Origin: Pseudomonadota bacterium
GTDB lineage: Bacteria > Pseudomonadota > Gammaproteobacteria > Steroidobacterales > Steroidobacteraceae
Reading direction: 5' to 3'
Length of the DNA stretch: 64,000 nucleotides
NCBI GenBank assembly: GCA_025355105.1
Contig: JANYAE010000006.1
Span: 1 to 64,000, forward strand
Part shown: piece by piece, positions 10,961 to 20,990 of the stretch
Layout: every line of letters begins with the position of its first letter
Numbering within the stretch: the first letter of the stretch is position 1
Notes under the pieces: generated by a model
The model's database searches: none
Told to the model about the DNA's origin: nothing
Seen by the model: the letters and a program-made list of their open reading frames with translations, nothing else
Position numbers and translations under genes: made by a program

Positions 10961-11659
10961 CTAACCTGGGGCGGCGCCGGCGGTGACCGGCTGCGACGGT
11001 GTGAGGCGCTCAAGCGCTGCCTTGACCGCCGTGCGTGCCGACTCCGGGGTGAGTTCGCCGCGGTTCACGCGGGTGACGATGCCTAGGATGGCCTCCGCCT
11101 GCGCCGGGTGCAATTCCCCGAGGCGCACCGCGATCACCCGGCCCTGCTGGTCCGTGAACGCCGTGAACGGGAAGGCCATGGTCGCGACGCCGAACGCCTT
11201 GGCCGCCGCGAGTCCGTCCTCCTCGCCGATCAGCAGCGGATAGCCGATCGGGACGTCCTTCGTGAAGGCGCGCACGTCGTCGGCAAAATCGACCGCGATA
11301 CCGACAACTTCGAAGCCGTTCGCGGCGTAATCGCCCCTGATCTTGTTCAGCAGCGGGATCTCGTGGCGGCACGGCGCGCACCAGGTGGCCCAGAAATTGA
11401 TCACGAGCGACTTGCCGTCCCAGTCGGCCAGCGAGCGCGGACGGCCGTCCAGGTCCTTGAGCGTGATGTCCGGCCGGCGCGCTGGGACGGTCGGTGCCCC
11501 CGCCGCAGGCGTGAGCGTCGCAACCGCCGCCCGAGCGCTGACGACAGTCGCCGCGACCGGGGCCGGGCGCCAGGCGCGGTCGTAGACGAAGGCGCCGAGC
11601 ACGGCAGCGCCGAGCGCCGCGAAACCGAAGTACGCCAGCGTCAGCGGCCTCGAGCTCAA
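10961..11659 (-). CDS. TlpA/ResA-family thiol:disulfide oxidoreductase
   Basis: N-terminal TM; GKSLVINFWATWCAPCRHEIPLLNKI thioredoxin-like motif. Confidence 0.9.
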   Translation of the reverse strand: MSSRPLTLAYFGFAALGAAVLGAFVYDRAWRPAPVAATVVSARAAVATLTPAAGAPTVPARRPDITLKDLDGRPRSLADWDGKSLVINFWATWCAPCRHEIPLLNKIRGDYAANGFEVVGIAVDFADDVRAFTKDVPIGYPLLIGEEDGLAAAKAFGVATMAFPFTAFTDQQGRVIAVRLGELHPAQAEAILGIVTRVNRGELTPESARTAVKAALERLTPSQPVTAGAAPG

Positions 11660-13875
11660 GGCGCTGCCTCGAAGGCGCTGAGATGCGCCCGGAACGGAAC
11701 CGCTGCGACGAAGCCCACCAGGCGAAAATCGGTGCGCTCCTGGCCGTCGGCTGCAAAGAAGGCGGTGGTCGGCGGGCCGATGATCCGAAAGCGCTTCAGC
11801 AGCGCCTGGTCGTCGTCGCCGTTGGCGGTGACGTCCGCCCGCAGCAGCGCGTAGCCGGCCAGCGCAGCACGCACCGCCGGGTCACTGAAGGTGTGGGCTT
11901 CCATTTCCTTGCACGAGACGCACCAGTCGGCGGAGAAGTCGAGCATCGTGCGCCGGCCGGCGGCGGTGGCCGCCGCCAGCTCCCGGTCGAGGTCGGCGAG
12001 GTTGCGCACCGCCTTGAAGGGTAGCGTCTCGATGCGCGTCCGCGCGCCGAGCAGGCCGGTGCCGTCCAACGGCTTCAGCGGGTTGGTGCCGCCGGCCAGC
12101 CCACCGATCGCGATCAGCAGGCCATAGGCGCCGACCGCCGCCGCCGCGATCCAGCGCGGCACGGTGCGCCGTCCGCCGCGCAGGCCGACGCTGAGCACGA
12201 CCCAGACCGCGACCCACGCCACCGCGCTCCAGGCGAGCATCTCGACCCGCGCCGGCAGCACGCGGTCGAGCATCCAGGCGGCCACGCCGAGGAACACGAC
12301 GCCGAAGATCGCCTTGACGGTCTCCATCCACGGGCCCGCCTTCGGCAGCAAGGTGCCGGCGGAGGCGCCGACGACCAGCAGCGGCGTGCCCATGCCGAAC
12401 GACAGCGCGAACAGCGCGAGCGCCCCGCGCACGACGTCGCCGGCCTGGCCGATCACGGCGAGCGCGGCCACCAGCGGCGGCGCGACGCAGGCGGTGACGA
12501 CCAGCGACGACAGCGCGCCCATGATCGCGGTCGAGATGAACTTGCCGCCGCGGATCCGGTTGCTCGCGTCCGCGAAGCGCGTCTGCAGCCCCGAGGGCAT
12601 CTGCAGTTCGTAGAGGCCGAACATCGCCAGCGACAGCAGGACGAACAGCAGCGCGAACACGACGATGATCCACGTCTGCTGGAAGAAGGCCTGCGCCTGC
12701 CGGCCGGCGAGCGCAAAGACGGCACCGGCGACCGTATAGGTCAGCGCCATGCCGAGCACGTAGGCAAGCGACAGCGCGAAGCCACGCCCGGGGGTGATCT
12801 TCTCGCCGTCGCCAGCGATGATTCCCGACAGGATCGGCACCATCGGCAGGACGCACGGCGTGAAAGCGAGCAGCAGACCCAGGCCGAAGAACGAGGCGAT
12901 CACCACCAGCAGGTTGCCGTCGCGGATCAGCCGCGCCAGCCGGTCCTGCTCCGACACCGGCGCGCCGCCACCACCGGCGTTGCCGGCAGGCAGCGCGAGC
13001 GAGATCAGCTGGGTCTGCGGCGGGTAGCACAGCCCCTTGTCGGCGCAGCCCTGGTAGACGACCTTGAGCGCCACCACGCCCGGCGCGGGTCCGGAGCGCG
13101 CGTACGGCACCGGCAGCACGAGTTCGCCGCGGTAGATCTGCTGCTCGCCGAAGTAGTCGTCGCTGTGCGGCAGTCCCTCCGGGAAGGCCGGCGTGCCGAG
13201 CGCGGCGAGCGTGCTCTCGCCGCTGACCTTGATCCGGCCGCGGTACAGGTAGTAGCCCTCGGCGATCGTCCAGCTGAGACGGATGCTGCTCGCGCCGTCG
13301 GCGCTCGCCGCGAAGCGGAAGGCCTCGTCCACCGGCAGGAAGTCGTCGTCCGCGGACGCGCTGCGCGGCACGAGCTTGGCGAGCAGCTTCCCGGCAGGTG
13401 GCGCGCCGCTCGCCGCGGCGACCGGCGCCGCGGCGAGCGCGACGTGCGCCGTCCAGATCTGCGGCGGGTAGCACAGCCCCTTGTCGGCGCAACCCTGCAG
13501 CTTGAGCTTCAGGTCGATCGCGGCCGGTGCCTTGCCGGTGAGCGTGTAGGGCACGCGAAAGGCCGCCGCGCCGCGATAGATTTCCTGCTCGCCGAAATAG
13601 TCGTCGTGGTGCGGCAGCCCCTTCGGGAAGTCCGCCGCGCCGAGCGTGATGCCGGGCGTCTCGGTCGCGAAGCTGATGCGCTGGCGGTAGAGGTAGTAGC
13701 CCTCGTGGATGTTGTAGGACACGACCAGCGAGCCCGGCTCGGTGGTCAGCGCGTATTCGAAGGCCTGCTCCACCGGCAGGAAGTCCTCCTCGACGGCGTA
13801 CGCCGCCGGCGCGGCGACGAGGGCGAGCAGGACGGCAAGCGCGCGGGCCGCGCGGTGGACGGAACGGATGTTCAT
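11656..13875 (-). CDS. dsbD: Thiol:disulfide interchange protein DsbD with two tandem N-terminal alpha domains
   Basis: Two consecutive DsbD_N-like units (...QGCADKGLCYPPQIW... and ...QGCADKGLCYPPQTQ...), multi-TM core with TPCVLPMVPILSG, C-terminal thioredoxin fold FSADWCVSCKEMEAHTFSDP. Confidence 0.93.
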   Translation of the reverse strand: MNIRSVHRAARALAVLLALVAAPAAYAVEEDFLPVEQAFEYALTTEPGSLVVSYNIHEGYYLYRQRISFATETPGITLGAADFPKGLPHHDDYFGEQEIYRGAAAFRVPYTLTGKAPAAIDLKLKLQGCADKGLCYPPQIWTAHVALAAAPVAAASGAPPAGKLLAKLVPRSASADDDFLPVDEAFRFAASADGASSIRLSWTIAEGYYLYRGRIKVSGESTLAALGTPAFPEGLPHSDDYFGEQQIYRGELVLPVPYARSGPAPGVVALKVVYQGCADKGLCYPPQTQLISLALPAGNAGGGGAPVSEQDRLARLIRDGNLLVVIASFFGLGLLLAFTPCVLPMVPILSGIIAGDGEKITPGRGFALSLAYVLGMALTYTVAGAVFALAGRQAQAFFQQTWIIVVFALLFVLLSLAMFGLYELQMPSGLQTRFADASNRIRGGKFISTAIMGALSSLVVTACVAPPLVAALAVIGQAGDVVRGALALFALSFGMGTPLLVVGASAGTLLPKAGPWMETVKAIFGVVFLGVAAWMLDRVLPARVEMLAWSAVAWVAVWVVLSVGLRGGRRTVPRWIAAAAVGAYGLLIAIGGLAGGTNPLKPLDGTGLLGARTRIETLPFKAVRNLADLDRELAAATAAGRRTMLDFSADWCVSCKEMEAHTFSDPAVRAALAGYALLRADVTANGDDDQALLKRFRIIGPPTTAFFAADGQERTDFRLVGFVAAVPFRAHLSAFEAAP
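13014..13497. repeat. Internal direct repeat within dsbD (DsbD alpha-domain duplication), period 444 bp
   Basis: 40-bp block tctgcggcgggtagcacagccccttgtcggcgca(g/a)ccctg at 13014..13053 and 13458..13497 (one mismatch); second pair ctgctcgccgaa(g/a)tagtcgtcg at 13141 and 13585, same 444-bp offset (148 codons). Confidence 0.9.
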
Positions 13876-13882
13876 GCAGAGG

Positions 13883-14230
13883 TCACCGAGGGCTGAAGCC
13901 ATTGCTAGCAAGAGCGCACGGGCCGCGCGTCGGCCGTGCCAGGATCATCGGCACCTCAACCGCGAGGCGCTCGCGCACGCGGCGCGCGAGCGCCGGATCG
14001 CCCGCGATCGGGGCCAGAACGAGCGGCAGCGCCTCGCCGGCCTGCGCTACCGGGCCTTGCCACCGGTAGGTAGAGCGCGCGCCGGGCAACTGGTTCACGC
14101 CGGCTGCGCGGTCCTCGGCGAGCCGTTGCCGGGCGACGGCCGAGGCCGCGGCCGGCGGCAGCGTCTTGAGGACCGACAGCGCCTCGGCGGTTGCGGGCGT
14201 GGCGCCCGGATCGCGGCCGGGGCCCGTCAT
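13883..14230 (-). CDS. Divergent CutA-like (divalent cation tolerance) protein
   Basis: ARQRLAEDRAAGVNQLPGARSTYRWQGPVAQAGEALPLVLAP resembles CutA LAxxLVEERLAACVNxLPGxxSxYRWxG; located upstream of dsbD. Confidence 0.65.
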   Translation of the reverse strand: MTGPGRDPGATPATAEALSVLKTLPPAAASAVARQRLAEDRAAGVNQLPGARSTYRWQGPVAQAGEALPLVLAPIAGDPALARRVRERLAVEVPMILARPTRGPCALASNGFSPR

Positions 14231-14372
14231 CGGGAGCTCACGCGAAGAAATCCCTTTTTAAACAGAGTATTGCAGGGCTGTTGGCAACCGCCGAGAAGCC
14301 GCGGCGGCAGGATATCCCCCTCCGCCGGCGCTGTCACTGCGGATCCGTCACGCTTATAAACGTCGGCCCCGC

Positions 14373-14400
14373 TTGAATTGCGCCGGTTCGTCGCTATAGT
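14373..14400 (+). promoter_or_regulatory. Putative groESL promoter
   Basis: TTGAAT (14373-14378), 16-nt spacer, TATAGT (14395-14400); the -35 also reads CTTGAA from 14372, as in sigma-32 sites. Confidence 0.5.
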
Positions 14401-14426
14401 TAGCAGCCGCTGGGGTAGAGTGCTAA
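14400..14426 (+). promoter_or_regulatory. CIRCE-type HrcA operator
   Basis: TTAGCAGCC-GCTGGGGTA-GAGTGCTAA versus consensus TTAGCACTC-N9-GAGTGCTAA (right half perfect, two mismatches in left half), directly upstream of groES. Confidence 0.85.
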
Positions 14427-14501
14427 CAACGCCTCATGCCCCCCGGGCCTCCGAATGGAGGTCCCCGCATTCATTCCAGAAAGATCCTGAGGAGGACAAC
14501 G

Positions 14502-14801
14502 ATGTCGATAAAAATCCGTCCGCTCCATGACCGAGTCATCGTCAAGCGTGAGGACGACGAGCGCAAGTCGCCGGGCGGGATCGTGATCCCGGACACCGCG
14601 ACCGAGAAGCCGATGAAAGGCCGCGTTCTTGCCGTCGGCAAGGGCAAGATCCTCGAGAGCGGCGAGATCCGCCCCCTCGACGTCAAGATCGGCGACAAGG
14701 TGCTGTTCGGCAAGTACAGCGGCACCGAAGTGAAGATGGATGGCGATGATGTCCTCGTGATGCGCGAGGAAGACATCATGGCGATCATCGAAGGCAAGTA
14801 A
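14502..14801 (+). CDS. groES: Co-chaperonin GroES
   Basis: [58 protein letters not shown] upstream. Confidence 0.98.
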   Translation: MSIKIRPLHDRVIVKREDDERKSPGGIVIPDTATEKPMKGRVLAVGKGKILESGEIRPLDVKIGDKVLFGKYSGTEVKMDGDDVLVMREEDIMAIIEGK

Positions 14802-16493
<1,692 letters not shown>

Positions 16494-16502
16494 TCCCGCG
16501 CT

Positions 16503-16527
16503 CCGGCCGGGGGCTGACCCCGGCCGG
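16503..16527 (+). other. GC-rich hairpin immediately downstream of groL
   Basis: Perfect 10-bp inverted repeat CCGGCCGGGG-GCTGA-CCCCGGCCGG. Confidence 0.7.
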
Positions 16528-16555
16528 AACCTGAAGTCCCGGACCACGAGGTCCC

Positions 16556-16588
16556 CGAAGCCCCGCGCCTGCGGGGCTTCGTCGTTTT
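16556..16588 (+). terminator. Putative intrinsic terminator of groESL
   Basis: CGAAGCCCCGC-GCCT-GCGGGGCTTCG stem-loop followed by TCGTTTT. Confidence 0.75.
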
Positions 16589-16617
16589 GGGGGCAGGCCA
16601 TCCGCTATGCTTTGCGC

Positions 16618-17001
16618 ATGAGCACGCGCAGCCGGCCAGGCCCCGCCATGATGGCGGCAATCGCCCAGCTCGCCGGCGTCTCGGCATCGACCGTGTCGCG
16701 GGCGCTGGCCGCCAGCCTGCGGGCCGCGACGCCGCGGCGCGACCGCAGCGTCCGCCTCGCCCGCGAGCAGGGCGACGTCGTCAGCGCGACCGCCCGCGCC
16801 CTGCGGCTGCTGCGCACCGAGACGCTCGCGCTCGCGATCCCGCTCGGCCCCGAGGCAGGCCAGCAGGTCAACCGCACGTTTCGGCTCATCGCCGGCCAGG
16901 ACACGCCGTCGGTGACCCTGCCGGCGGAACGTCTGGTTAGCGAATCAACCGTCGGCGCCGCGAGCGCGCCGGCGTCGGCGGCTGCCGCCGGCCGCAGATG
17001 A
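16618..17001 (+). pseudogene. LacI-family regulator remnant: HTH domain joined to extreme C-terminus, ligand-binding core missing
   Basis: MMAAIAQLAGVSASTVSRALAAS...LRTETLALAIPLGPEAGQQ (LacI N-terminus) followed directly by RLIAGQDTPSVTLPAERLVSESTV (typical LacI C-terminal segment); 127 aa instead of roughly 330. Confidence 0.7.
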
Positions 17002-19517
17002 GCTACCGGGAAGCGGGCCCGCGACGTTCGCCGCACGCGCTTCGCTCGCGGCAGGGTCGTGGCCTGCGTTGCCTCGTGCCGCTCGCCGCCGCGTGGTTCG
17101 CCGCACTCGCCCCGGCGCGTGCGGCGGCGGCAACGGTCGAGCGCTACGCGCTGCGCCGTGCCGGCGTCGTGCTCGAGCTCAGCGCGCCGCGTGCCGACAT
17201 CCTGCGGATCCGTGCCGGCCGTGAGCGTCTTCCGGAGGATGCCTCCTGGTCGGTCGATGCCGCGACGCGCGCCCGGCACGTCCCGCTGCAGGTCGGGCGG
17301 AGCGGGCGCGACGTCGTGCTGCGCACGGCGGCCATCGTCGCGCGACTCAATCCCTCGACGCTGCAGCTGCGCATCGAGGACGCGGCCGGGCAGCTCTTGC
17401 TCGACGACGCCGTTGCTCCCGGCGCGCTCGAGTTCGAGCGCGCCTCGGCTGCCGGCGTCGCGGCCTTCCGGCTGCGCAAGCGCATGCCGCCTGACGCGCA
17501 TTACTTCGGCCTCGGCGACAAGGCCGGCCCGCTGGACCGCCGCGGCGGCGCGTTCGTGCTGTGGAACACCGACGCCTATGGATTCGGTGCGGCAACCGAC
17601 CCGCTCTACAAGTCGGTGCCGTTCGTGCTCGGCGTCCTCGAGGGCGGCGCGGCCTTCGGACTGCTGCTCGACAACACCTGGCGCACCAGCTTCGACTTCG
17701 GCCGCAGCGAGCGCGACACGCTCGCGATCCGCGCCGACGGCGGACCGGTGGACTACTACGTCATGGTGGGGAGTGAGCCGAAGGCCGTCGTCGAGGCCTA
17801 CGCGTTCCTGACCGGGACGACGCCGCTGCCGCCGATCTGGGCGCTCGGCTTCCAGCAGTCCCGCTACTCCTATGGCACGGCGGCTGAGGCCCTGGCGGTG
17901 GCCCGGCGACTGCGCGCCGAGCGCATTCCGAGCGACGTGATCTACCTCGACATCGACTACCAGCAGCGCCATCGGCCGTTCACCGTCTCGGACGCGGCGT
18001 TCCCGGACTTCGAGGGCTTCGTCGCCAGCTTGCGGGCTTTGGACTTCGGCGTCGTCCTGATCACCGACCCGCACATCGCCGAGGCACCCGGCGAGTCCTA
18101 CGCCCCGTACGACAGCGGCACGCGACAGCAGGTGTTCCTGCGCGCGGCCGACGGCCGTCCGGCGGTCGCGGAGGTGTGGCCCGGCGCGGCCCTGTTCCCG
18201 GACTTCAGTCGGCGGCTGGTCCGCGACTGGTGGGGCACGCTGTACGGCCGGTTCGCGGCGGCCGGCGTGGCCGGATTCTGGAACGACATGAACGAGCCCG
18301 CGGCGTTCGGCGTCCGCGACAAGACCCTGCCGCTCACGGTCCGGCACCGCATCGAGGAGCCCGGCTTCGCCGCGCGCGACGCCCCGCACGCCGAGATGCA
18401 CAACGTCTACGGCATGCTCAACTCGCGGGCCACCTACGACGGCCTGCGGCTGCTGCGGCCGGGCCTGCGGCCCTTCGTTCTGACCCGCGCGAGCTTCGCC
18501 GGCGGGCAGCGCTACGCGGCCACGTGGACCGGCGACAACGTCTCGAGCTGGGAGCACCTGCGGCTCTCGACGGCGATGCTGCTCAACCTCGGGCTCAGCG
18601 GCTTCGGCCTCGCCGGCGACGATATCGGCGGCTTCAGCGGCGCCGGCCCGCCACCCGAACTGCTGACGCGCTGGCTCGAAGTCGGGGCCTTCAATCCACT
18701 CTTTCGCGACCACGCCGGCAAGGGCAAGCCGGCGCAGGAGCCGTACGCGGGGCCGGCGGACCAGGTCGCGATCCGTCGCCGCTACATCGAGGCGCGCTAC
18801 CGGCTGCTGCCGTACCTGTACGCGCTTGCCGAGGAGCAGAGCCGCACCGGCATACCGATGATGCGGCCGGTATTCCTCGAGTTCCCAGCGGTGCTGCGCG
18901 GCGGCGAGCGGCTGGGCGGAACGAGCGAGGAGTTCATGCTCGGGCCGGCGCTGCTGGTCGCGCCGGCACCGGAGGGCGAGTCGCCGCAACCCTACCGGGT
19001 CACGCTGCCCGGGCCCGGCTGGTACGACTACTGGAGCGCGGCGCGCCTGGCGGCGTCGGTCGTCGACGAACAGCCGCAGCTCGAGCGGCTGCCGGTCTAC
19101 GTCCGCCCGGGCACGATCCTGCCGCGCCAGCCGCTGGTGCAGAGCACCCGCCAGCGGCCGCAGGGGCCGCTGGAGCTGTGGGTGTATCCGGGCCCCAGCT
19201 GCGCCGGCGAGCTCTATCTCGACGACGGCGAATCCGATCGTCACAGCGAGGGGGCCTATCTCCGCCAGCACCTGAGCTGTCGGACGGAGGGCGGCGCCAC
19301 GGTGGTCGAGATCGGCGCGCGCGAAGGGCGATTCACGCCGTGGTGGAGCGGGATCGACGTCGTCGTGTGCGGCCTCGCGGCGCCGCCGCAGCGGACGCTC
19401 GTCGATGGCGCCGTCGCGCCGAGCGACTACGACGCGGCGGGCGGCGCCGTGCGGGTCCATCTGCCCGACGTGCCCGGCGGCGTCGGCGTGCGCATCGAAG
19501 GGGGTACAGCGCGATGA
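16998..19517 (+). CDS. Glycoside hydrolase family 31 (alpha-glucosidase-like)
   Basis: PPIWALGFQQSRYSYGTAAEAL...GFWNDMNEPAAF...RPFVLTRASFAGGQRYAATWTGDNVSSWEHL; ATGA overlap with the upstream gene. Confidence 0.92.
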   Translation: MSYREAGPRRSPHALRSRQGRGLRCLVPLAAAWFAALAPARAAAATVERYALRRAGVVLELSAPRADILRIRAGRERLPEDASWSVDAATRARHVPLQVGRSGRDVVLRTAAIVARLNPSTLQLRIEDAAGQLLLDDAVAPGALEFERASAAGVAAFRLRKRMPPDAHYFGLGDKAGPLDRRGGAFVLWNTDAYGFGAATDPLYKSVPFVLGVLEGGAAFGLLLDNTWRTSFDFGRSERDTLAIRADGGPVDYYVMVGSEPKAVVEAYAFLTGTTPLPPIWALGFQQSRYSYGTAAEALAVARRLRAERIPSDVIYLDIDYQQRHRPFTVSDAAFPDFEGFVASLRALDFGVVLITDPHIAEAPGESYAPYDSGTRQQVFLRAADGRPAVAEVWPGAALFPDFSRRLVRDWWGTLYGRFAAAGVAGFWNDMNEPAAFGVRDKTLPLTVRHRIEEPGFAARDAPHAEMHNVYGMLNSRATYDGLRLLRPGLRPFVLTRASFAGGQRYAATWTGDNVSSWEHLRLSTAMLLNLGLSGFGLAGDDIGGFSGAGPPPELLTRWLEVGAFNPLFRDHAGKGKPAQEPYAGPADQVAIRRRYIEARYRLLPYLYALAEEQSRTGIPMMRPVFLEFPAVLRGGERLGGTSEEFMLGPALLVAPAPEGESPQPYRVTLPGPGWYDYWSAARLAASVVDEQPQLERLPVYVRPGTILPRQPLVQSTRQRPQGPLELWVYPGPSCAGELYLDDGESDRHSEGAYLRQHLSCRTEGGATVVEIGAREGRFTPWWSGIDVVVCGLAAPPQRTLVDGAVAPSDYDAAGGAVRVHLPDVPGGVGVRIEGGTAR

Positions 19518-20713
19518 GCGGCCCGCAACTCTTCCTGATCGCGATGCTGATCATCTTCACGGTGCCCTACCTGCTGTGGCGCGTGCTGCGCACCGACTAC
19601 TACGCGCCGCTGGTCGTGGTCCAGATCCTGCTCGGCGTCATCCTCGGCCCGGGCGTGCTGGGCGCGGCCTTTCCCGATTACTACGCGCGGATCTTCACGC
19701 CGACCACGATCACGGCGCTGTCAGGCGTCGCCGCGTGGGCGGTCATGCTGTTCGTGCTGATCGCCGGAATCGAGCTCGACGTGCGCGAGGCCTGGTCGAA
19801 CCGTCGCGAGAGCGCGATCACGGCCGGCCTCGCGCTCGGCGCGCCGCTCGTTGCCGGCACCCTGGTCGCGCTCGGCGCGACGGCATTCCCGGGCTGGGTC
19901 GGGTCCGGTGCGCACCGCTGGCAGTTCGTGCTGGGCGTCGGCATGGCCTGTGCGGTGACGGCGTTGCCGATCCTGGTGCTGCTGATGGAGAAGCTCGGCA
20001 TCCTCCGCCAGCCGATCGGCCAGCGGATCCTGCGCTACGCGAGTCTCGACGACATCGCGATCTGGGCCGTGCTCGCGCTGATTCTCGCCGACTTCGACCG
20101 GGTCGGGCACCAGCTCGGCTTCCTCGGCGCGTTCGTCGCCGCCGCTGCGGCTTACCGTTGGCTGATGCGCCGGCTCGGCGCCGCCGATCGCTGGTATGCC
20201 GCGCTGATCTGGCTGCTGTGCTGCGCCTTCGGCGCGGATCTGGCCGGCCTGCACTTCATGGTCGGCGCTTTCCTCGCCGGCGCAAGCACCGACGGCGAGT
20301 GGTTCGAGCGCGAGCGGCTCGACGAGTTGCGCCACAACGTGTTGCTGGTGCTGATGCCGGTGTTTTTCCTGAGCACCGGTCTGCGCACGCTGTGGACGCC
20401 GGGCGGCGTCGGCGTCGCGGTGTTCGCGGCGGCGCTGCTGGTGGCCTCGATCGCGGGCAAACTGCTCGGCGTCGCCCTCGCCGGGCGCGTGCTGCGCTGG
20501 CAGCGCGGCGAGGCCGCGCTGATCGGCTGGCTGCTGCAGACGAAGGCGCTGATCATGATCATCTTCGCCAACGTGCTGCTCGACAAGGGCATCATCACCA
20601 ACGCGACGTTTACCGCGCTGCTGCTGATGGCGGTCGCGAGCACCATGTTGACCGTGCCGGTCGTGACGCCGCGGCTGCTGCGGCTGCGGGACGTCGTACT
20701 GCGCCGCTCGTGA
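19514..20713 (+). CDS. Cation:proton antiporter (CPA2/Kef-type membrane protein)
   Basis: Multi-TM protein MSGPQLFLIAMLIIFTVPYLLWRVLRTDYYAPLVVVQILLGVILGPGVLG...; ATGA overlap with the GH31 gene. Confidence 0.85.
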   Translation: MSGPQLFLIAMLIIFTVPYLLWRVLRTDYYAPLVVVQILLGVILGPGVLGAAFPDYYARIFTPTTITALSGVAAWAVMLFVLIAGIELDVREAWSNRRESAITAGLALGAPLVAGTLVALGATAFPGWVGSGAHRWQFVLGVGMACAVTALPILVLLMEKLGILRQPIGQRILRYASLDDIAIWAVLALILADFDRVGHQLGFLGAFVAAAAAYRWLMRRLGAADRWYAALIWLLCCAFGADLAGLHFMVGAFLAGASTDGEWFERERLDELRHNVLLVLMPVFFLSTGLRTLWTPGGVGVAVFAAALLVASIAGKLLGVALAGRVLRWQRGEAALIGWLLQTKALIMIIFANVLLDKGIITNATFTALLLMAVASTMLTVPVVTPRLLRLRDVVLRRS

Positions 20714-20990
20714 TGGCGACGGCGCGCCCGCGAGCCCGTCGACCGCGTGCGCAGCGTCCGGCCGACGCGAGCGATCGGCGGCGACGCCGCGGAGAGTCCT
20801 GCAAATTGGCCGCGGGCCACCGTCGCGGACCGGCTGCAGCCGGCCGCGTGGCGGGCGCCGACCTCGCTTGCGCCGCAACGGGCAGGTCGTTAGGGTGCTG
20901 GCAAGGGCAGGCGCGGCAGCGTCGCTCCGCATCGGTCGCGACCGCGGCGCGGCTTCGTCGGGGCCGCGCGTCCTGTATCGGAACGAGATC

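Noticed and set aside
16605-19460. 951-aa minus-strand ORF antisense to GH31
   Set aside because: Arg/Ala/Asp-rich shadow ORF with no domain; GH31 motifs are clear on the opposite strand
20868-20990. N-terminal extension of the first glycosyltransferase from TTG 20868
   Set aside because: The extension (MRRNGQVVRVLARAGAAASLRIGRD...) is not typical of the family; GTG 20991 fits better, though not proven
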